A program made the position numbers and the translations under genes. The notes under the pieces are model-generated. The model was not told the origin of the DNA. It ran no database searches and worked only from the letters and a program-made list of their open reading frames with translations. Shown here in pieces: positions 51,704 to 60,388 of a stretch of 64,000 nt of DNA. Origin of the DNA: Glaciecola sp. KUL10 (GTDB lineage: Bacteria > Pseudomonadota > Gammaproteobacteria > Enterobacterales > Alteromonadaceae); contig NZ_BGNG01000005.1 of assembly GCF_003203515.1 (NCBI RefSeq), positions 287,685 to 351,684 of the forward strand. The letters are read 5' to 3'. The stretch's first letter is position 1; every line of letters begins with the position of its first letter.

Positions 51704-51730
51704 ATTTGAACGTCAGTAACAAGCTGTGGA

Positions 51731-53236
51731 TTAGTCTTCATTCATTACGCCAGCTTTATTTAGCAGATATTGGGTCAACATTGGCACAGGTCGGCCCGTT
51801 GCGCCTTTTTTAGCGCCACCAAGCCATGCTGTGCCCGCGATATCCAAGTGTGCCCAGTTATATTTTTTGGTGAACCGAGATAAGAAACAAGCTGCAGTAA
51901 TCGTTCCGGCGGGGCGTCCACCAAGGTTTGCCATATCTGCAAATGGGCTTTCAATATGTTCTTGATATTCATCCCATAAAGGCAAGCGCCACGCTCTATC
52001 CGAGCTTTGATCTGACGCATTGATGAGCTCATGAGCCAAAGGATTGTGAGAGCTTAATACAGCTGTTGCATGTTGGCCAAGTGCAATCACACAAGCGCCT
52101 GTTAGTGTGGCAATATCAATAACCGCCTCTGGCTCAAAGCGCTCAACGTAGGTTAACGCATCGCACAACACTAAACGTCCTTCAGCATCTGTATTTAAGA
52201 CTTCAACGGTTTGACCTGACATAGTGGTGAGAATATCGCCAGGTCGATAGGCGTTTGCATCTGGCATGTTTTCACAGCCTGCCACCACACCGATGATGTT
52301 AAGTGGAATATTGAGCTCGGCAACTGTTTTCATTAAACCAAGCACTGCCGATGCACCGCACATGTCGTACTTCATTTCATCCATTTGAGCACCGGGCTTG
52401 ATAGAGATGCCGCCAGAATCAAATGTTAGTCCTTTACCAACGAACACGATCGGTGCTTGATCGTCTGGTGCACCTTTGTGATGAATAATAGACATGATTG
52501 ATTCGTTGTCAGAACCACGGCCAACGGCTAGATAGCTGTTCATCTCTAGCTCTGCCATTTTTTCTTCACCGACCGTTTCTACTTTCAAGGTAGAATATGT
52601 TTCAGCGAGTTCGATTGACTGCTCATTCAAATATTTGGGGTTACAAATATTCGGCGGCATGTTGCTGACGTCTTTAGCAAGCAGAACACCGGCGCTGATG
52701 GCTGTTCCGTGCTCAATAGCTTTTTCACCCAAAGTAAGCTCTTTGCGGGTAGATACGTTGAATACCATTTTACGCAAAGGACGACGAGGGGCTTGTTTCT
52801 TGGTTTTTAATTGATAAAAATTATAAATAGTGTCGTTGGCAGCTTCGACCGCTTGACGCACTTTCCAATACGTATCGTGCCCCTTTACATGAAGCTCGGT
52901 CAAAAAGCATACCGCTTCCATTGAGCCTGTTTCATTCAATGTTTGAATGGTCTTTGCAATGATTTGCTTGTACTGACGCTCATTTAGCTCGCGCTCTTTG
53001 CCACAACCCACTAACAAAACGCGCTCACTTGGCACATTAGGAACATGATGAAGTAACAACACTTGACCGGCCTTACCTTCAAGGTCGCCTCTGCGTAACA
53101 AATTGCTGATATAGCCTTCGCTGATGACATCTAATTGTTCTGCCACATTAGTTAATCGTCGTGGTTCAAATACACCCACCACGATACACGCGCTGCGTTG
53201 CTTTTCAGGACTGCCGCTTTTTACACTAAACTCCAT
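51731..53236 (-). CDS. pepA: leucyl aminopeptidase PepA
   Basis: A 501-aa M17 metallo-aminopeptidase, cytoplasmic hexamer with two metal ions. Active-site segments [30 protein letters not shown] and the signature [12 protein letters not shown] are intact. In E. coli PepA is also the DNA-binding XerCD accessory factor (at cer) and regulator of carAB. Divergent from lptF. Confidence 0.97.
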   Translation of the reverse strand: MEFSVKSGSPEKQRSACIVVGVFEPRRLTNVAEQLDVISEGYISNLLRRGDLEGKAGQVLLLHHVPNVPSERVLLVGCGKERELNERQYKQIIAKTIQTLNETGSMEAVCFLTELHVKGHDTYWKVRQAVEAANDTIYNFYQLKTKKQAPRRPLRKMVFNVSTRKELTLGEKAIEHGTAISAGVLLAKDVSNMPPNICNPKYLNEQSIELAETYSTLKVETVGEEKMAELEMNSYLAVGRGSDNESIMSIIHHKGAPDDQAPIVFVGKGLTFDSGGISIKPGAQMDEMKYDMCGASAVLGLMKTVAELNIPLNIIGVVAGCENMPDANAYRPGDILTTMSGQTVEVLNTDAEGRLVLCDALTYVERFEPEAVIDIATLTGACVIALGQHATAVLSSHNPLAHELINASDQSSDRAWRLPLWDEYQEHIESPFADMANLGGRPAGTITAACFLSRFTKKYNWAHLDIAGTAWLGGAKKGATGRPVPMLTQYLLNKAGVMNED

Positions 53237-53485
53237 GCTGTTTCCTTTTTTGTATTTATTGATGCTGCGCCTTTATTATTGAAGTTAGTTGCGCAAACTT
53301 ATGAAGCGTTATAATTGTGCTTTAATTATAAGAAATTAAATCTATTGAGTATTAGTAAATCTTTTGTTTATGCTAGACTTGTACGCATTAAATAAGCGTT
53401 GCGAACATAAAACAGCGATAAATAATAAGTTTACTGAATTATGCGCACCTTTCCACTAAAAAACGATGTTTTCAGTCTTTAAATA

Positions 53486-54589
53486 ATGCTAATTTTTCGA
53501 TACTTGTTGCGCGAGACATTCAAATCACAAATTGCTGTGTTTTTTATCTTAATGGCAATTTTTATTACCCTCAGATTTGTTAGGGTACTTGGTGATGCAA
53601 CCGATGGCAGTGTGCCTGCTGACTTAGTATTGGGCTTTATTACGCTCTACAGTCCTATTCTTGCTTCTTTAGTACTTCCTATTAGTTTATTTTTAGGCGT
53701 CATGCTTGCACATGGGCGGATGTACGTTGATAGCGAAATGACCGTTTTGCGAGCCTGTGGCGTGAGCGAGTGGTATGTCACACGGGTCACACTCTTCTTT
53801 GCATTCTTACTTGCCATCGCGACTGCGGTAGTCACTTTGTATTTAGCCCCATCAGCAGCCAATATGGAATATAAGCTTGAAGAAAAAGCCACGGCTTCAA
53901 GTGGAATTGCTTCTGTTATACCTGGACGTTTTCAACAAACAGGGAATAAAGAAGCTGTTATTTTTGTTCATGAAATTAACAATGAAGATGGTAAATTAGA
54001 ACGCGTGTTTCTTTCGCAGGTTAAAAGCAGCGATGAAGATGTTCACTTAATATATGCCGATACTGGGAGCATAACGACCAGTGAATTAGGTGAGCAACAA
54101 CTCACTCTGTTTCAAGGTAATCAGTACGAAGGTAATGCCGAACAAAATCAGTATCAAGTCGTTAACTTCGACGAATACAGAGTCACCATTGATAAAAATG
54201 CAAATCAAGAAGACAGGCGAAAGCTAGTCGCACTTTCAACCCCTGAGCTGTGGGAGCGAGATGATATTGAAGCCAAGGCAGAGCTTCAATGGCGGCTTGC
54301 TATTCCGCTGTCCTTACCGTTCTTAGTATTAATTGCTGTACCCTTGTCTGCCGTTGATCCTAGGCAAGGTCGATTTGGCAAAATGTTCCCTGCCTTATTA
54401 CTGTATTTGGGCTATTTCTTACTTTTACTTGCAAGCCGACGGGTAATGGAAGACGGGCGTTTACCCGAATTTTTAGGGCTTTGGTGGGTACACTTATTGA
54501 TGCTTGTCGTTGGAATAGGTTTGATCGTAAGAGATCGCAAAACAGGCGCATTGATTAGACAATTATTTGCGAAACAAAAACATGTTTAA
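53486..54589 (+). CDS. lptF: LPS export permease LptF
   Basis: A 367-aa inner-membrane permease of the LptB2FGC extractor: YjgP/YjgQ family, six helices in two groups of three (residues about 10-120 and 270-355) with a periplasmic beta-jellyroll between. It works with LptB and LptC encoded at 21.6-23.4 kb. Overlaps lptG by 8 bp. Confidence 0.95.
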   Translation: MLIFRYLLRETFKSQIAVFFILMAIFITLRFVRVLGDATDGSVPADLVLGFITLYSPILASLVLPISLFLGVMLAHGRMYVDSEMTVLRACGVSEWYVTRVTLFFAFLLAIATAVVTLYLAPSAANMEYKLEEKATASSGIASVIPGRFQQTGNKEAVIFVHEINNEDGKLERVFLSQVKSSDEDVHLIYADTGSITTSELGEQQLTLFQGNQYEGNAEQNQYQVVNFDEYRVTIDKNANQEDRRKLVALSTPELWERDDIEAKAELQWRLAIPLSLPFLVLIAVPLSAVDPRQGRFGKMFPALLLYLGYFLLLLASRRVMEDGRLPEFLGLWWVHLLMLVVGIGLIVRDRKTGALIRQLFAKQKHV

Positions 54590-55646
54590 ACTCGTCGATT
54601 TATATATTGCCCGCACCATATTAGGCACGATCTTTGTCACGCTATCGGTGCTTATTGGCTTAAGCGCATTGATAAAATTTGTTGAGCAACTCAGGCGGGT
54701 GGGTCAAGGCGACTACGACATGACGCTTGCAGCTTTATATGTCCTGCTTAGCCTACCTCGTGAAATTGAGCAGTTCTTACCCGTGGCAACCTTATTGGGC
54801 GGCTTAATTGGCATGGGACTGCTCGCTCAAAACAGCGAACTTGTTGTGATGCAGGCCTCGGGCATGTCCAAAACTGACATTACTTTATCAGCAATGAAAT
54901 CAATCGTGGTGGTGGTGGTGGTATTAATGGCTTTGGGCGAGTTTGTCACCCCCAAGAGTGAAGCCAAAGCTAAGCAGCTTAGAACTCAAGCTTTGTCTGG
55001 AGGTAGTTTAATTGCTTCTGATCAGTTGATATGGGCCAAAGACGGGCAAGACTTTGTCAGCATTGGCGAGGTTATTTCTCAGAACAATTTACAAGAGGTT
55101 AAGATTTATCGCTTTGACCCAAGCTTGAAACTCATTGAGATCATGACTGCGAGAACCGCTACGTTTAGGCAAGATGTGTGGCAACTAGAAGATGTGGCAA
55201 CAATAGCATTTGGCGATGATCAGATTTCAAAATCGCAGTTAGAAAACCAAGCTTGGGAAAGTACGCTGACACCAGATAAATTAGGAATAGTTGCGATTAA
55301 GCCTGAAGCATTGTCGATACAAGGCTTACACGACTATGTAAATTACCTTGATAATAATGGTCAAGATTCTTCACGATACCAATTGGCATTTTGGCGAAAA
55401 GTGTTACAACCATTATCAGTTGCCGTTATGTTATTAATGGCACTCTCGTTTATTTTTGGTCCTTTGCGCAGCGTCACCATGGGCGCACGTACAATGATGG
55501 GTGTATTAACTGGCTTTGGTTTTTTTGCCACCAATGCCTTATTCGGCCCATTGAGTTTAGTGTATCAATTGCCAGCATTTGTTGGTGCAGTGTTGCCTAG
55601 TGCATTATTTGCCTTCATCGCATTACTGCTACTTAGAAGAAGCTAA
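54582..55646 (+). CDS. lptG: LPS export permease LptG
   Basis: A 354-aa partner of LptF with the same six-helix plus jellyroll layout (DLYIARTILGTIFVTLSVLIGLSALIKFVEQ near the start). I start at the ATG at 54582 which overlaps the lptF stop (ATGTTTAA); the frame extends five codons upstream. Confidence 0.95.
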   Translation: MFKLVDLYIARTILGTIFVTLSVLIGLSALIKFVEQLRRVGQGDYDMTLAALYVLLSLPREIEQFLPVATLLGGLIGMGLLAQNSELVVMQASGMSKTDITLSAMKSIVVVVVVLMALGEFVTPKSEAKAKQLRTQALSGGSLIASDQLIWAKDGQDFVSIGEVISQNNLQEVKIYRFDPSLKLIEIMTARTATFRQDVWQLEDVATIAFGDDQISKSQLENQAWESTLTPDKLGIVAIKPEALSIQGLHDYVNYLDNNGQDSSRYQLAFWRKVLQPLSVAVMLLMALSFIFGPLRSVTMGARTMMGVLTGFGFFATNALFGPLSLVYQLPAFVGAVLPSALFAFIALLLLRRS

Positions 55647-55669
55647 AAAAGCTGGATCTTGTTTGAGCG

Positions 55670-56218
55670 TTACCAACTTTTATGGTCGTTTGCTTCCTTA
55701 GACAGGAATAGCACCTCTGTATTAGCAATTCGATCTTGTAGCGACTGCTTGTTTTTATAGTCTAATAATACAAACAGAGTCCCCAACCCACCTAGTGCCG
55801 TAATTAATCTAAGAAACAAGCGCCCATAGGAAATGCCAACTTCATCTTTTAAGTTGAAGATTTTAAGACGCCAAGCTCGCATACCCAGTGTTTGCCCACC
55901 ATTCTTCCAAAACCATAGAAAGAACCCAATCACCCATGCTATCGTCCACGCTTGAATCACTGACTTATACAACACGGAGTCTTGTATTAATTCATTCACA
56001 TGCTCATAACCATTTTTAGGTAACACGCCGTTTTCTAATAATACGGTTAATATGGTTGTGATCACGATCGACGCTAACATCCAAACGGCTGTTGCAACCA
56101 AGGCATCATAAATCATCGCAGCAAAACGTCTGAAAAAACCTGCACGAGGAAAACCTTCTTCGTTTGTTGTTATCTTATTTTTATTGAGTTTCTTATTTTT
56201 CTTGTTCTTTCTAGTCAT
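55670..56218 (-). CDS. RDD-family membrane protein
   Basis: A 182-aa RDD-domain protein: basic Lys/Asn-rich N-terminus, GFFRRFAAMIYDALVA (the R-D-D pattern start), helices at about residues 38-60, 85-105 and 128-145, and GQTLGMRAWRLKIF typical of the family. Function is unknown; some members are proposed transporters. The ATG at 56218 is preferred to 56257, where a purine-rich stretch directly abuts the codon. Convergent with lptG. Confidence 0.85.
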   Translation of the reverse strand: MTRKNKKNKKLNKNKITTNEEGFPRAGFFRRFAAMIYDALVATAVWMLASIVITTILTVLLENGVLPKNGYEHVNELIQDSVLYKSVIQAWTIAWVIGFFLWFWKNGGQTLGMRAWRLKIFNLKDEVGISYGRLFLRLITALGGLGTLFVLLDYKNKQSLQDRIANTEVLFLSKEANDHKSW

Positions 56219-56338
56219 TAGCAACTTGCTCAATTGTGAGTAATACGAGTTTATCATCTCTTTTATAGCGAAAACCGAAGGATTCAGATTTTTTTCATAA
56301 GGAATGCTTAAGTATTAAACAGTTAGATAAAATAAAGC

Positions 56339-56366
56339 TTGAATGAAAATAGCATGTCGATATAAT
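56339..56366 (+). promoter_or_regulatory. promoter of tRNA-Leu
   Basis: -35 TTGAAT (56339-56344) and -10 TATAAT (56361-56366) with 16-bp spacing, 36 bp upstream of the mature tRNA 5' end. Confidence 0.65.
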
Positions 56367-56402
56367 TCACACCGCTTCGAAAGAAGAATACCAAGTTACC
56401 GT

Positions 56403-56489
56403 GCCAGAGTGGCGAAATTGGTAGACGCAGCGGATTCAAAATCCGCCGCCAGCGATGGTGTGCCGGTTCAAGTCCGGCCTCTGGTACCA
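56403..56489 (+). tRNA. leuX: tRNA-Leu (anticodon CAA)
   Basis: An 87-nt class II tRNA with encoded CCA. Acceptor GCCAGAG pairs with CTCTGGT (one G-U), the anticodon loop TTCAAAA gives CAA, there is a variable arm, and the T-loop is GGTTCAAGTCC. It reads UUG. The 3' end (from 56473) is the attachment site of the integrated element, which regenerates an intact tRNA. In E. coli the corresponding leuX gene is a known island-integration hotspot. Confidence 0.97.
56473..56489 (+). other. attL core (tRNA-Leu 3' end)
   Basis: TCCGGCCTCTGGTACCA, identical to 61645-61661 in direct orientation and to 57948-57964 in inverted orientation. It covers the T-arm 3' half, acceptor stem and CCA. Confidence 0.93.
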
Positions 56490-56556
56490 TACATCTGCTT
56501 ACCCCAAGTAAACCAAGGGGTACAGCAGAAAATCAACTAAGATGTTGTACTAGCGT
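56473..56556 (+). repeat. left part of the split inverted repeat (84 bp)
   Basis: 84 bp perfectly repeated in inverted orientation at 57881-57964. It contains the att core, an imperfect hairpin CTGCTTACCCC / GGGGTACAGCAG (about 56495-56529) and the motif GTACTAGCGT. The other end of this repeat copy is at the right end of the element (61208-61661); excision would join them. Confidence 0.95.
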
Positions 56557-56574
56557 TGACCACTAAGGTTGACC
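56547..56574 (+). promoter_or_regulatory. putative recombinase arm sites, left end
   Basis: GTACTAGCGTT (56547-56557) overlaps the first of two GTTGACC repeats (56555-56561 and 56568-56574), which are 13 bp apart. The same motifs, with the same 13-bp period, occur at 58000-58057 and 61552-61609. Such paired direct repeats on both sides of an att core are typical of tyrosine-recombinase arm-type sites. They also lie at the int ribosome-binding region and could let the protein repress its own gene. Confidence 0.55.
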
Positions 56575-56577
56575 AGT

Positions 56578-57900
56578 ATGAAGAATATAGTCACTAATCA
56601 ACATGGTGTTTTCACCTACCGTAAATCTGTTAAAGGCTCCTCAGTAAGAGTTTCACTTCAAACTAAAGACAAACTTGAAGCAATTCAATTAGCACAATCT
56701 CTGGCTACTTACGTTGACTTAATCGACTCAAAGTCACCTGAGGTAATTAAAAGCATTATCAATGCAGCTCTTATAAAGCTTCAGCCAACTTTCAAACAGA
56801 ATCGTATTAACCGCATTCAGCAAGCTCTAGGAATCGAACTAATAGCAGATGAAGGTGAACCTATTTCTGTTATAGCTGAGTGTTTTGTCCAAGAAAAACT
56901 TCGAGCGAAAGCTTGGACAGAAAAAACTTACGCTTCATACAAGACGATCTTCTTTACGTTACCAGACTTTGTTGGTGATAAAGGAATCAAAACATTCACA
57001 CATTCAGATGCTCAGAATATTAAATCCTGCATTCAACGATTACCATCAAGCATGAACAAGAGAGCAGAGTATCGCGATAAATCGATTAAACAAATCTTAA
57101 AAATGTCTGTTCCTAATGAACACTTAATGTCAATAAAGACTGTTAATACAAGACTTAGCTGCTACTCGGAAATGTTTAAATGGGCTATGAAAAATGGATA
57201 TGTAGATAAGAACGTATTCGATGGACTGTCGCTTAAAGATACTAGAAACGCAAAAGACTTAAGGCTTCCTTTTTCACCAAATGACTTAAAGGAGCTGTTC
57301 AGCTCGAAACAATTAACACAGCCAAGTAATGATTGGCAGAGGTGGTTACCTGTCTTAGCTTTGTTTACCGGTGCTAGACTAAATGAGCTCTGTCAACTCG
57401 ACGTGAAAGACATCAAACAGATAGGTGACTGTTGGTGTATATCCATTACAGATAAAGGGATAAATCAACACCTTAAGTCTGCTTCAAGTCGTCGTATTAT
57501 ACCCATTCATCATCTGCTTATTGAACTTGGATTCTTGGATTTCGTTAAGCAGCAATCAAACGGAAACATATTCAAACAGTTGAAGTTAATCAATGGTCGA
57601 TACGCTCACACTCCATCCAAGTGGTTTGGTTCAGTAAAACAAAACGTGCTACGAGACAGCACCAAGAAAACTTTCCACTCGTTCAGACACACGTTTATTG
57701 ACTACCTGTTTAATGGCCTAAAACTCCAAGGAAACCCTCTGGTGAAAGCGCTTGTGGGACATTCAGATAAAGAGATTACATCAGGTATTTATGGCTCATC
57801 TTTTGATATCAGAGACTTGAATGCAATTATCCAGAGAATCGACTTCTCTGAGTATGGTGTTTGCTTCAAAACCTTGGGATACGCTAGTACAACATCTTAG
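56578..57900 (+). CDS. tyrosine recombinase (integrase) of the element
   Basis: A 440-aa phage-type integrase. N-terminal arm-binding-like region (1-70, GVFTYRKSVKGSSVRVSLQTKD), a SAM-like core-binding domain (about 105-215) and catalytic domain with R267 (FTGARLNELCQL), H367/R370 (FHSFRHTFIDY), H395 (LVGHSDKEI) and nucleophile Y405 (SGIYGSS): the full set. The ATG at 56578 has AAGG upstream. The last six codons and the stop lie inside the internal inverted repeat, so the protein's C-terminus is encoded by repeat DNA. It should act on three att cores: two direct (excision) and one inverted (inversion). Confidence 0.95.
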   Translation: MKNIVTNQHGVFTYRKSVKGSSVRVSLQTKDKLEAIQLAQSLATYVDLIDSKSPEVIKSIINAALIKLQPTFKQNRINRIQQALGIELIADEGEPISVIAECFVQEKLRAKAWTEKTYASYKTIFFTLPDFVGDKGIKTFTHSDAQNIKSCIQRLPSSMNKRAEYRDKSIKQILKMSVPNEHLMSIKTVNTRLSCYSEMFKWAMKNGYVDKNVFDGLSLKDTRNAKDLRLPFSPNDLKELFSSKQLTQPSNDWQRWLPVLALFTGARLNELCQLDVKDIKQIGDCWCISITDKGINQHLKSASSRRIIPIHHLLIELGFLDFVKQQSNGNIFKQLKLINGRYAHTPSKWFGSVKQNVLRDSTKKTFHSFRHTFIDYLFNGLKLQGNPLVKALVGHSDKEITSGIYGSSFDIRDLNAIIQRIDFSEYGVCFKTLGYASTTS

Positions 57901-57947
57901 TTGATTTTCTGCTGTACCCCTTGGTTTACTTGGGGTAAGCAGATGTA

Positions 57948-57964
57948 TGGTACCAGAGGCCGGA
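57948..57964 (-). other. internal inverted att core
   Basis: Inverse of the 17-bp core at both ends of the element. Recombination with 56473-56489 would invert the recombinase segment; with 61645-61661 it would invert the cargo segment. Confidence 0.9.
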
Positions 57965-57999
57965 GAAGATATAGGTGCTTCAACTGCTCTGTAGCCTGC

Positions 58000-58057
58000 G
58001 TACTAGCGTTTGGTTAATCGAGCAGAAAGGATAAGGTGGTCAACGTATACGGTCAAC
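58000..58057 (-). promoter_or_regulatory. putative recombinase arm sites, internal copy
   Basis: GTACTAGCGTT at 58000-58010, and GGTCAAC (the inverse of GTTGACC) at 58038-58044 and 58051-58057, 13 bp apart. Identical to the right-end set at 61552-61609. The left-arm side of this internal site lacks the GTTGACC pair because the repeat ends just before it. Confidence 0.5.
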
Positions 58058-58245
58058 CCCTTTGAATCTTTAAGCTTCTCTATCTCTGCTTTAATGAATG
58101 CACTGTGGAACCAAAAGGGACACTGGGGATACCAAAGTTCACGTTAGTAAGCCCAACGCATAATTCAGGTCTGGGGTAACCACAAGGATAGGCGATAGGA
58201 AGCCCTGAGAGATCCATGGTGATCAAATTGATGCTAGTGAATCCT

Positions 58246-58292
58246 GAACCTAGGGTTACCTGTGATTGTTCCTGAGAGTGAACCCTAGGTTC
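58246..58292. repeat. 12-bp palindromic arms inside the inverted repeat
   Basis: GAACCTAGGGTT (58246-58257) and AACCCTAGGTTC (58281-58292) can form a perfect 12-bp stem with a 23-nt loop; each arm contains CCTAGG. It is repeated at 61317-61363. It could be an origin or protein-binding structure, or an RNA hairpin in the shared transcript tails. Confidence 0.5.
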
Positions 58293-58332
58293 TCTGATTA
58301 GCAGAAGATGAACTGATCATTAGATATAACAA

Positions 58333-58380
58333 AGGGGTACTTTAACTGTTAATTATTGGATAAAGTATCCCCTTATTTTT
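58333..58380. terminator. terminator-like hairpin after the helicase-like gene
   Basis: GGGGTACTTTA pairs with TAAAGTATCCCC (one bulge) across a 16-nt loop, with T-rich flanks on both sides. It lies directly downstream of the minus-strand gene ending at 58383. The repeat copy at 61229-61276 lies downstream of the plus-strand lipoprotein gene, so both cargo transcripts end in the same hairpin. Confidence 0.65.
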
Positions 58381-58382
58381 GA

Positions 58383-60014
58383 CTAAGGTAAACTGTTGGT
58401 TTGAATTAGAGTTTTGAGCATTGAGTCTGTTACTCTTTTACCTTTGTTTTCTTTTTCCCTGCGCCAATCTCGAAGGGTAAGCTGTAACTTGCTAAGGTCT
58501 TGGTTTGATAAATTAGGCTTTAAAGTCAATAACCTTCGCTTGTCTTTTGCTCTGTTCTTTTTTTCCTGATTAGTTGCGCTAACTTTATCAGCTCTCTCTT
58601 TAGCTCTATCCACTTCATCAACAATCCATGAATGAGTATCTTCGTATATCTTATACACAGTTAATTTCTGTTTCTCTACTTTGACATTACTATCTAGCTT
58701 ACTTATGAAGTATTCAGCAGTTCCTTTATCTCCAAAGCAAAAATAGTTATCTACTGTGCTTGGATTCTGCCTTGTACTATTTCTTAATGAAACACGCAGT
58801 GCTGCTTGATAGGCGTCATACTGATAATATGCTTGTCGAATCTGTTTCTTGCTCATGCCATAAGATTGTTCCAGAAAGCGTGAGAAGTGTTGATAAGGCA
58901 TTTGAGTATGTAGGTTCAGGAAATGATGGTTATGAGCTACATCATTAAAACCATGCGACTTCACTGGTAGCGGTTTTCCTACACCTGAAATACCTTTAAC
59001 TGATAATGCCTCATTAGAAAAGTGACATTGTTCAAATGCTAGGCCTATATTTTCAAGTTGTTCAGAAGAAAGCTTTTTCTTAAATGTAGTCAACCAGTCT
59101 TGCTGTTCTAGCACCCAATAAACATGAATAGTACCACTTGTGAAGTGTTTGGTAGCTAGTTTCCAATCTAAAGGTTTCTGTTTAAAGCCTGCACTTTTGA
59201 TCGCATGAAATTGAATTGTGTCTTCATGGCAAGCAGCTAGTAGTGTTACTGCAGAGAACTTATTGAAAAATGACTTTAAATCTAGCTTAGCAATCCATTG
59301 TAACTTGGCCTCACTTTTTGATATCTCAATATCATAAAACTTATTGTTAACATATTTCTTGAGTGCTAAAAGTTTTTCTGGCAGTTCATACCTGTCATTT
59401 GTTGAGTAATCATCTGGGGCTTCATTTATCAGCTCTAACTTAGCTGCAATTCCGTTGATCTCACCGTCCGTAGCTGTAATGTATTCTCCATGATCCGCCA
59501 CCATAAACCCTTCGTCGATAAAAACGGGTAGTTTTATTGCTCCGTTTAGTAGCGAACTGGCACGAATTAGAGACTGAGTTGTACAAAGTATAACTTTCGG
59601 TTGGTTGTCCGAAGCTTGAATAGCTGACGCAATCTGGTGAGAGATGGATTGACTATAATCATTTTTCCATTTGCTACTCTCGGCTCTCTCTAAATCACTA
59701 AAGTTAGTTCTATGTGCTGTAATAACGTTCTCTATATTTTCAGATAGCGCTGAACTATCATTAATGAGTGCAGAATTAATTTCATTGAGCATCTGAAAGT
59801 ATGAACCTTTCCAATCAGGACTTTCATCAGATACTATTAAACTGGTAGCAATATTCAGTGCTTCTAGATGTGTTTCCGTTTGTCGAAGAAGTCGGATGGT
59901 CTCAGTTGCATAAACTATAGTTTCTCCTGAATTGACTCTTTGACTCATTGTAAGAATAGCCCTATGGGTCTTCCCTGAACCACAAACGCCATTTACGTAA
60001 TAGATAGTTTTCAT
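58383..60014 (-). CDS. P-loop helicase-like protein, candidate replication protein
   Basis: A 543-aa protein I cannot place in a named family. Walker A GVCGSGKT (K15) is at the very N-terminus, Walker B LPVFIDEGF (D167, E168) follows, then VTLLAAC (motif III-like, near 250) and QYDAYQAALRVSLRNSTR (near 400), which resembles helicase motif VI. This layout fits SF1/SF2 helicases such as origin-binding replication helicases. The C-terminal ~90 residues are highly charged (KKNRAKDKRRLL, RREKENKGK), suggesting nucleic-acid binding. The last codons lie in the inverted repeat: here they read NSLP-stop, and a remnant at 61209-61226 reads NSLS-stop. 14 bp downstream of the small lipoprotein gene. Confidence 0.75.
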   Translation of the reverse strand: MKTIYYVNGVCGSGKTHRAILTMSQRVNSGETIVYATETIRLLRQTETHLEALNIATSLIVSDESPDWKGSYFQMLNEINSALINDSSALSENIENVITAHRTNFSDLERAESSKWKNDYSQSISHQIASAIQASDNQPKVILCTTQSLIRASSLLNGAIKLPVFIDEGFMVADHGEYITATDGEINGIAAKLELINEAPDDYSTNDRYELPEKLLALKKYVNNKFYDIEISKSEAKLQWIAKLDLKSFFNKFSAVTLLAACHEDTIQFHAIKSAGFKQKPLDWKLATKHFTSGTIHVYWVLEQQDWLTTFKKKLSSEQLENIGLAFEQCHFSNEALSVKGISGVGKPLPVKSHGFNDVAHNHHFLNLHTQMPYQHFSRFLEQSYGMSKKQIRQAYYQYDAYQAALRVSLRNSTRQNPSTVDNYFCFGDKGTAEYFISKLDSNVKVEKQKLTVYKIYEDTHSWIVDEVDRAKERADKVSATNQEKKNRAKDKRRLLTLKPNLSNQDLSKLQLTLRDWRREKENKGKRVTDSMLKTLIQTNSLP

Positions 60015-60028
60015 TCAATTTATACAAA

Positions 60029-60310
60029 CTATTTGTATGGGTTTCTCCCTAGGGTTTCTTGAACTGTTATGCGCCATTGCTCTGCTTCTGCAGGATAGTA
60101 GTTTTTCAGTCCTTGTAACGATTCTTCAAGAGAATTCCAGTAAAGCTTCCTTCTCCTTGCTTCATCTTCAGTATCGTCAATGACTGGACCAAGTTCTTGA
60201 ATTAAGTTCGCATAGATTTCAATGTTCCCTGTATGCACACCTCGCATACCTGCTGCGCACCCTATCAAACTAAACAACAGTATGATGATAAAAAAGATTC
60301 TTAGAGCCAT
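60029..60310 (-). CDS. small lipoprotein of the element, 93 aa
   Basis: A 93-aa predicted lipoprotein: signal MALRIFFIIILLFSLIGC with lipobox LIGC (C18), then a helical acidic domain (NIEIYANLIQELGPVIDDTEDEARRRK split by several Glu/Arg) and WRITVQETLG near the end. Strong ribosome site GAGGAAACATT before the ATG. First gene of a two-gene minus-strand unit with the helicase-like gene. No family recognised. Envelope lipoproteins on small plasmids and phages can serve in entry exclusion, but that is only a suggestion here. Confidence 0.75.
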   Translation of the reverse strand: MALRIFFIIILLFSLIGCAAGMRGVHTGNIEIYANLIQELGPVIDDTEDEARRRKLYWNSLEESLQGLKNYYPAEAEQWRITVQETLGRNPYK

Positions 60311-60337
60311 AATGTTTCCTCGTTGTATTATTTTTTT

Positions 60338-60368
60338 ACAAGCTTGTTATACTAAGATGTAATTACAT
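60338..60368. promoter_or_regulatory. divergent cargo promoter with two palindromes
   Basis: Perfect palindromes ACAAGCTTGT (60338-60347) and ATGTAATTACAT (60357-60368) bracket a TATACT -10 box (60348-60353) for the plus-strand lipoprotein gene in the 78-bp divergent region. They look like operators, but the element carries no obvious repressor gene. Confidence 0.45.
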
Positions 60369-60388
60369 GATTTGAAAGAAGAATTCAC

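Larger units (their letters stand above)
57881..58401 (-). repeat. intact internal copy of the 521-bp inverted repeat (attP-like)
   Basis: 57881-57964 is the exact inverse of the left end 56473-56556, and 57948-58401 the inverse of the right end 61208-61661 with one mismatch (58388 versus 61221). Read on the minus strand the order is right arm, core, left arm: what excision would create at the circle junction, so this is a complete attP-like site in opposite orientation. The repeat takes in the last codons of both the recombinase gene and the helicase-like gene. Confidence 0.95.

Noticed and set aside
56578..57900. Recombinase as a protelomerase making hairpin ends at the inverted repeats
   Set aside because: The protein has the ordinary integrase R-H-R-H-Y set and a normal length, the att cores are not palindromic resolution sites, and the element sits in a tRNA with standard direct att repeats.
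57901..58382. A protein-coding gene in the gap between recombinase and helicase-like gene
   Set aside because: No credible open frame with a ribosome site; the whole stretch is repeat DNA also found at 61208-61661.
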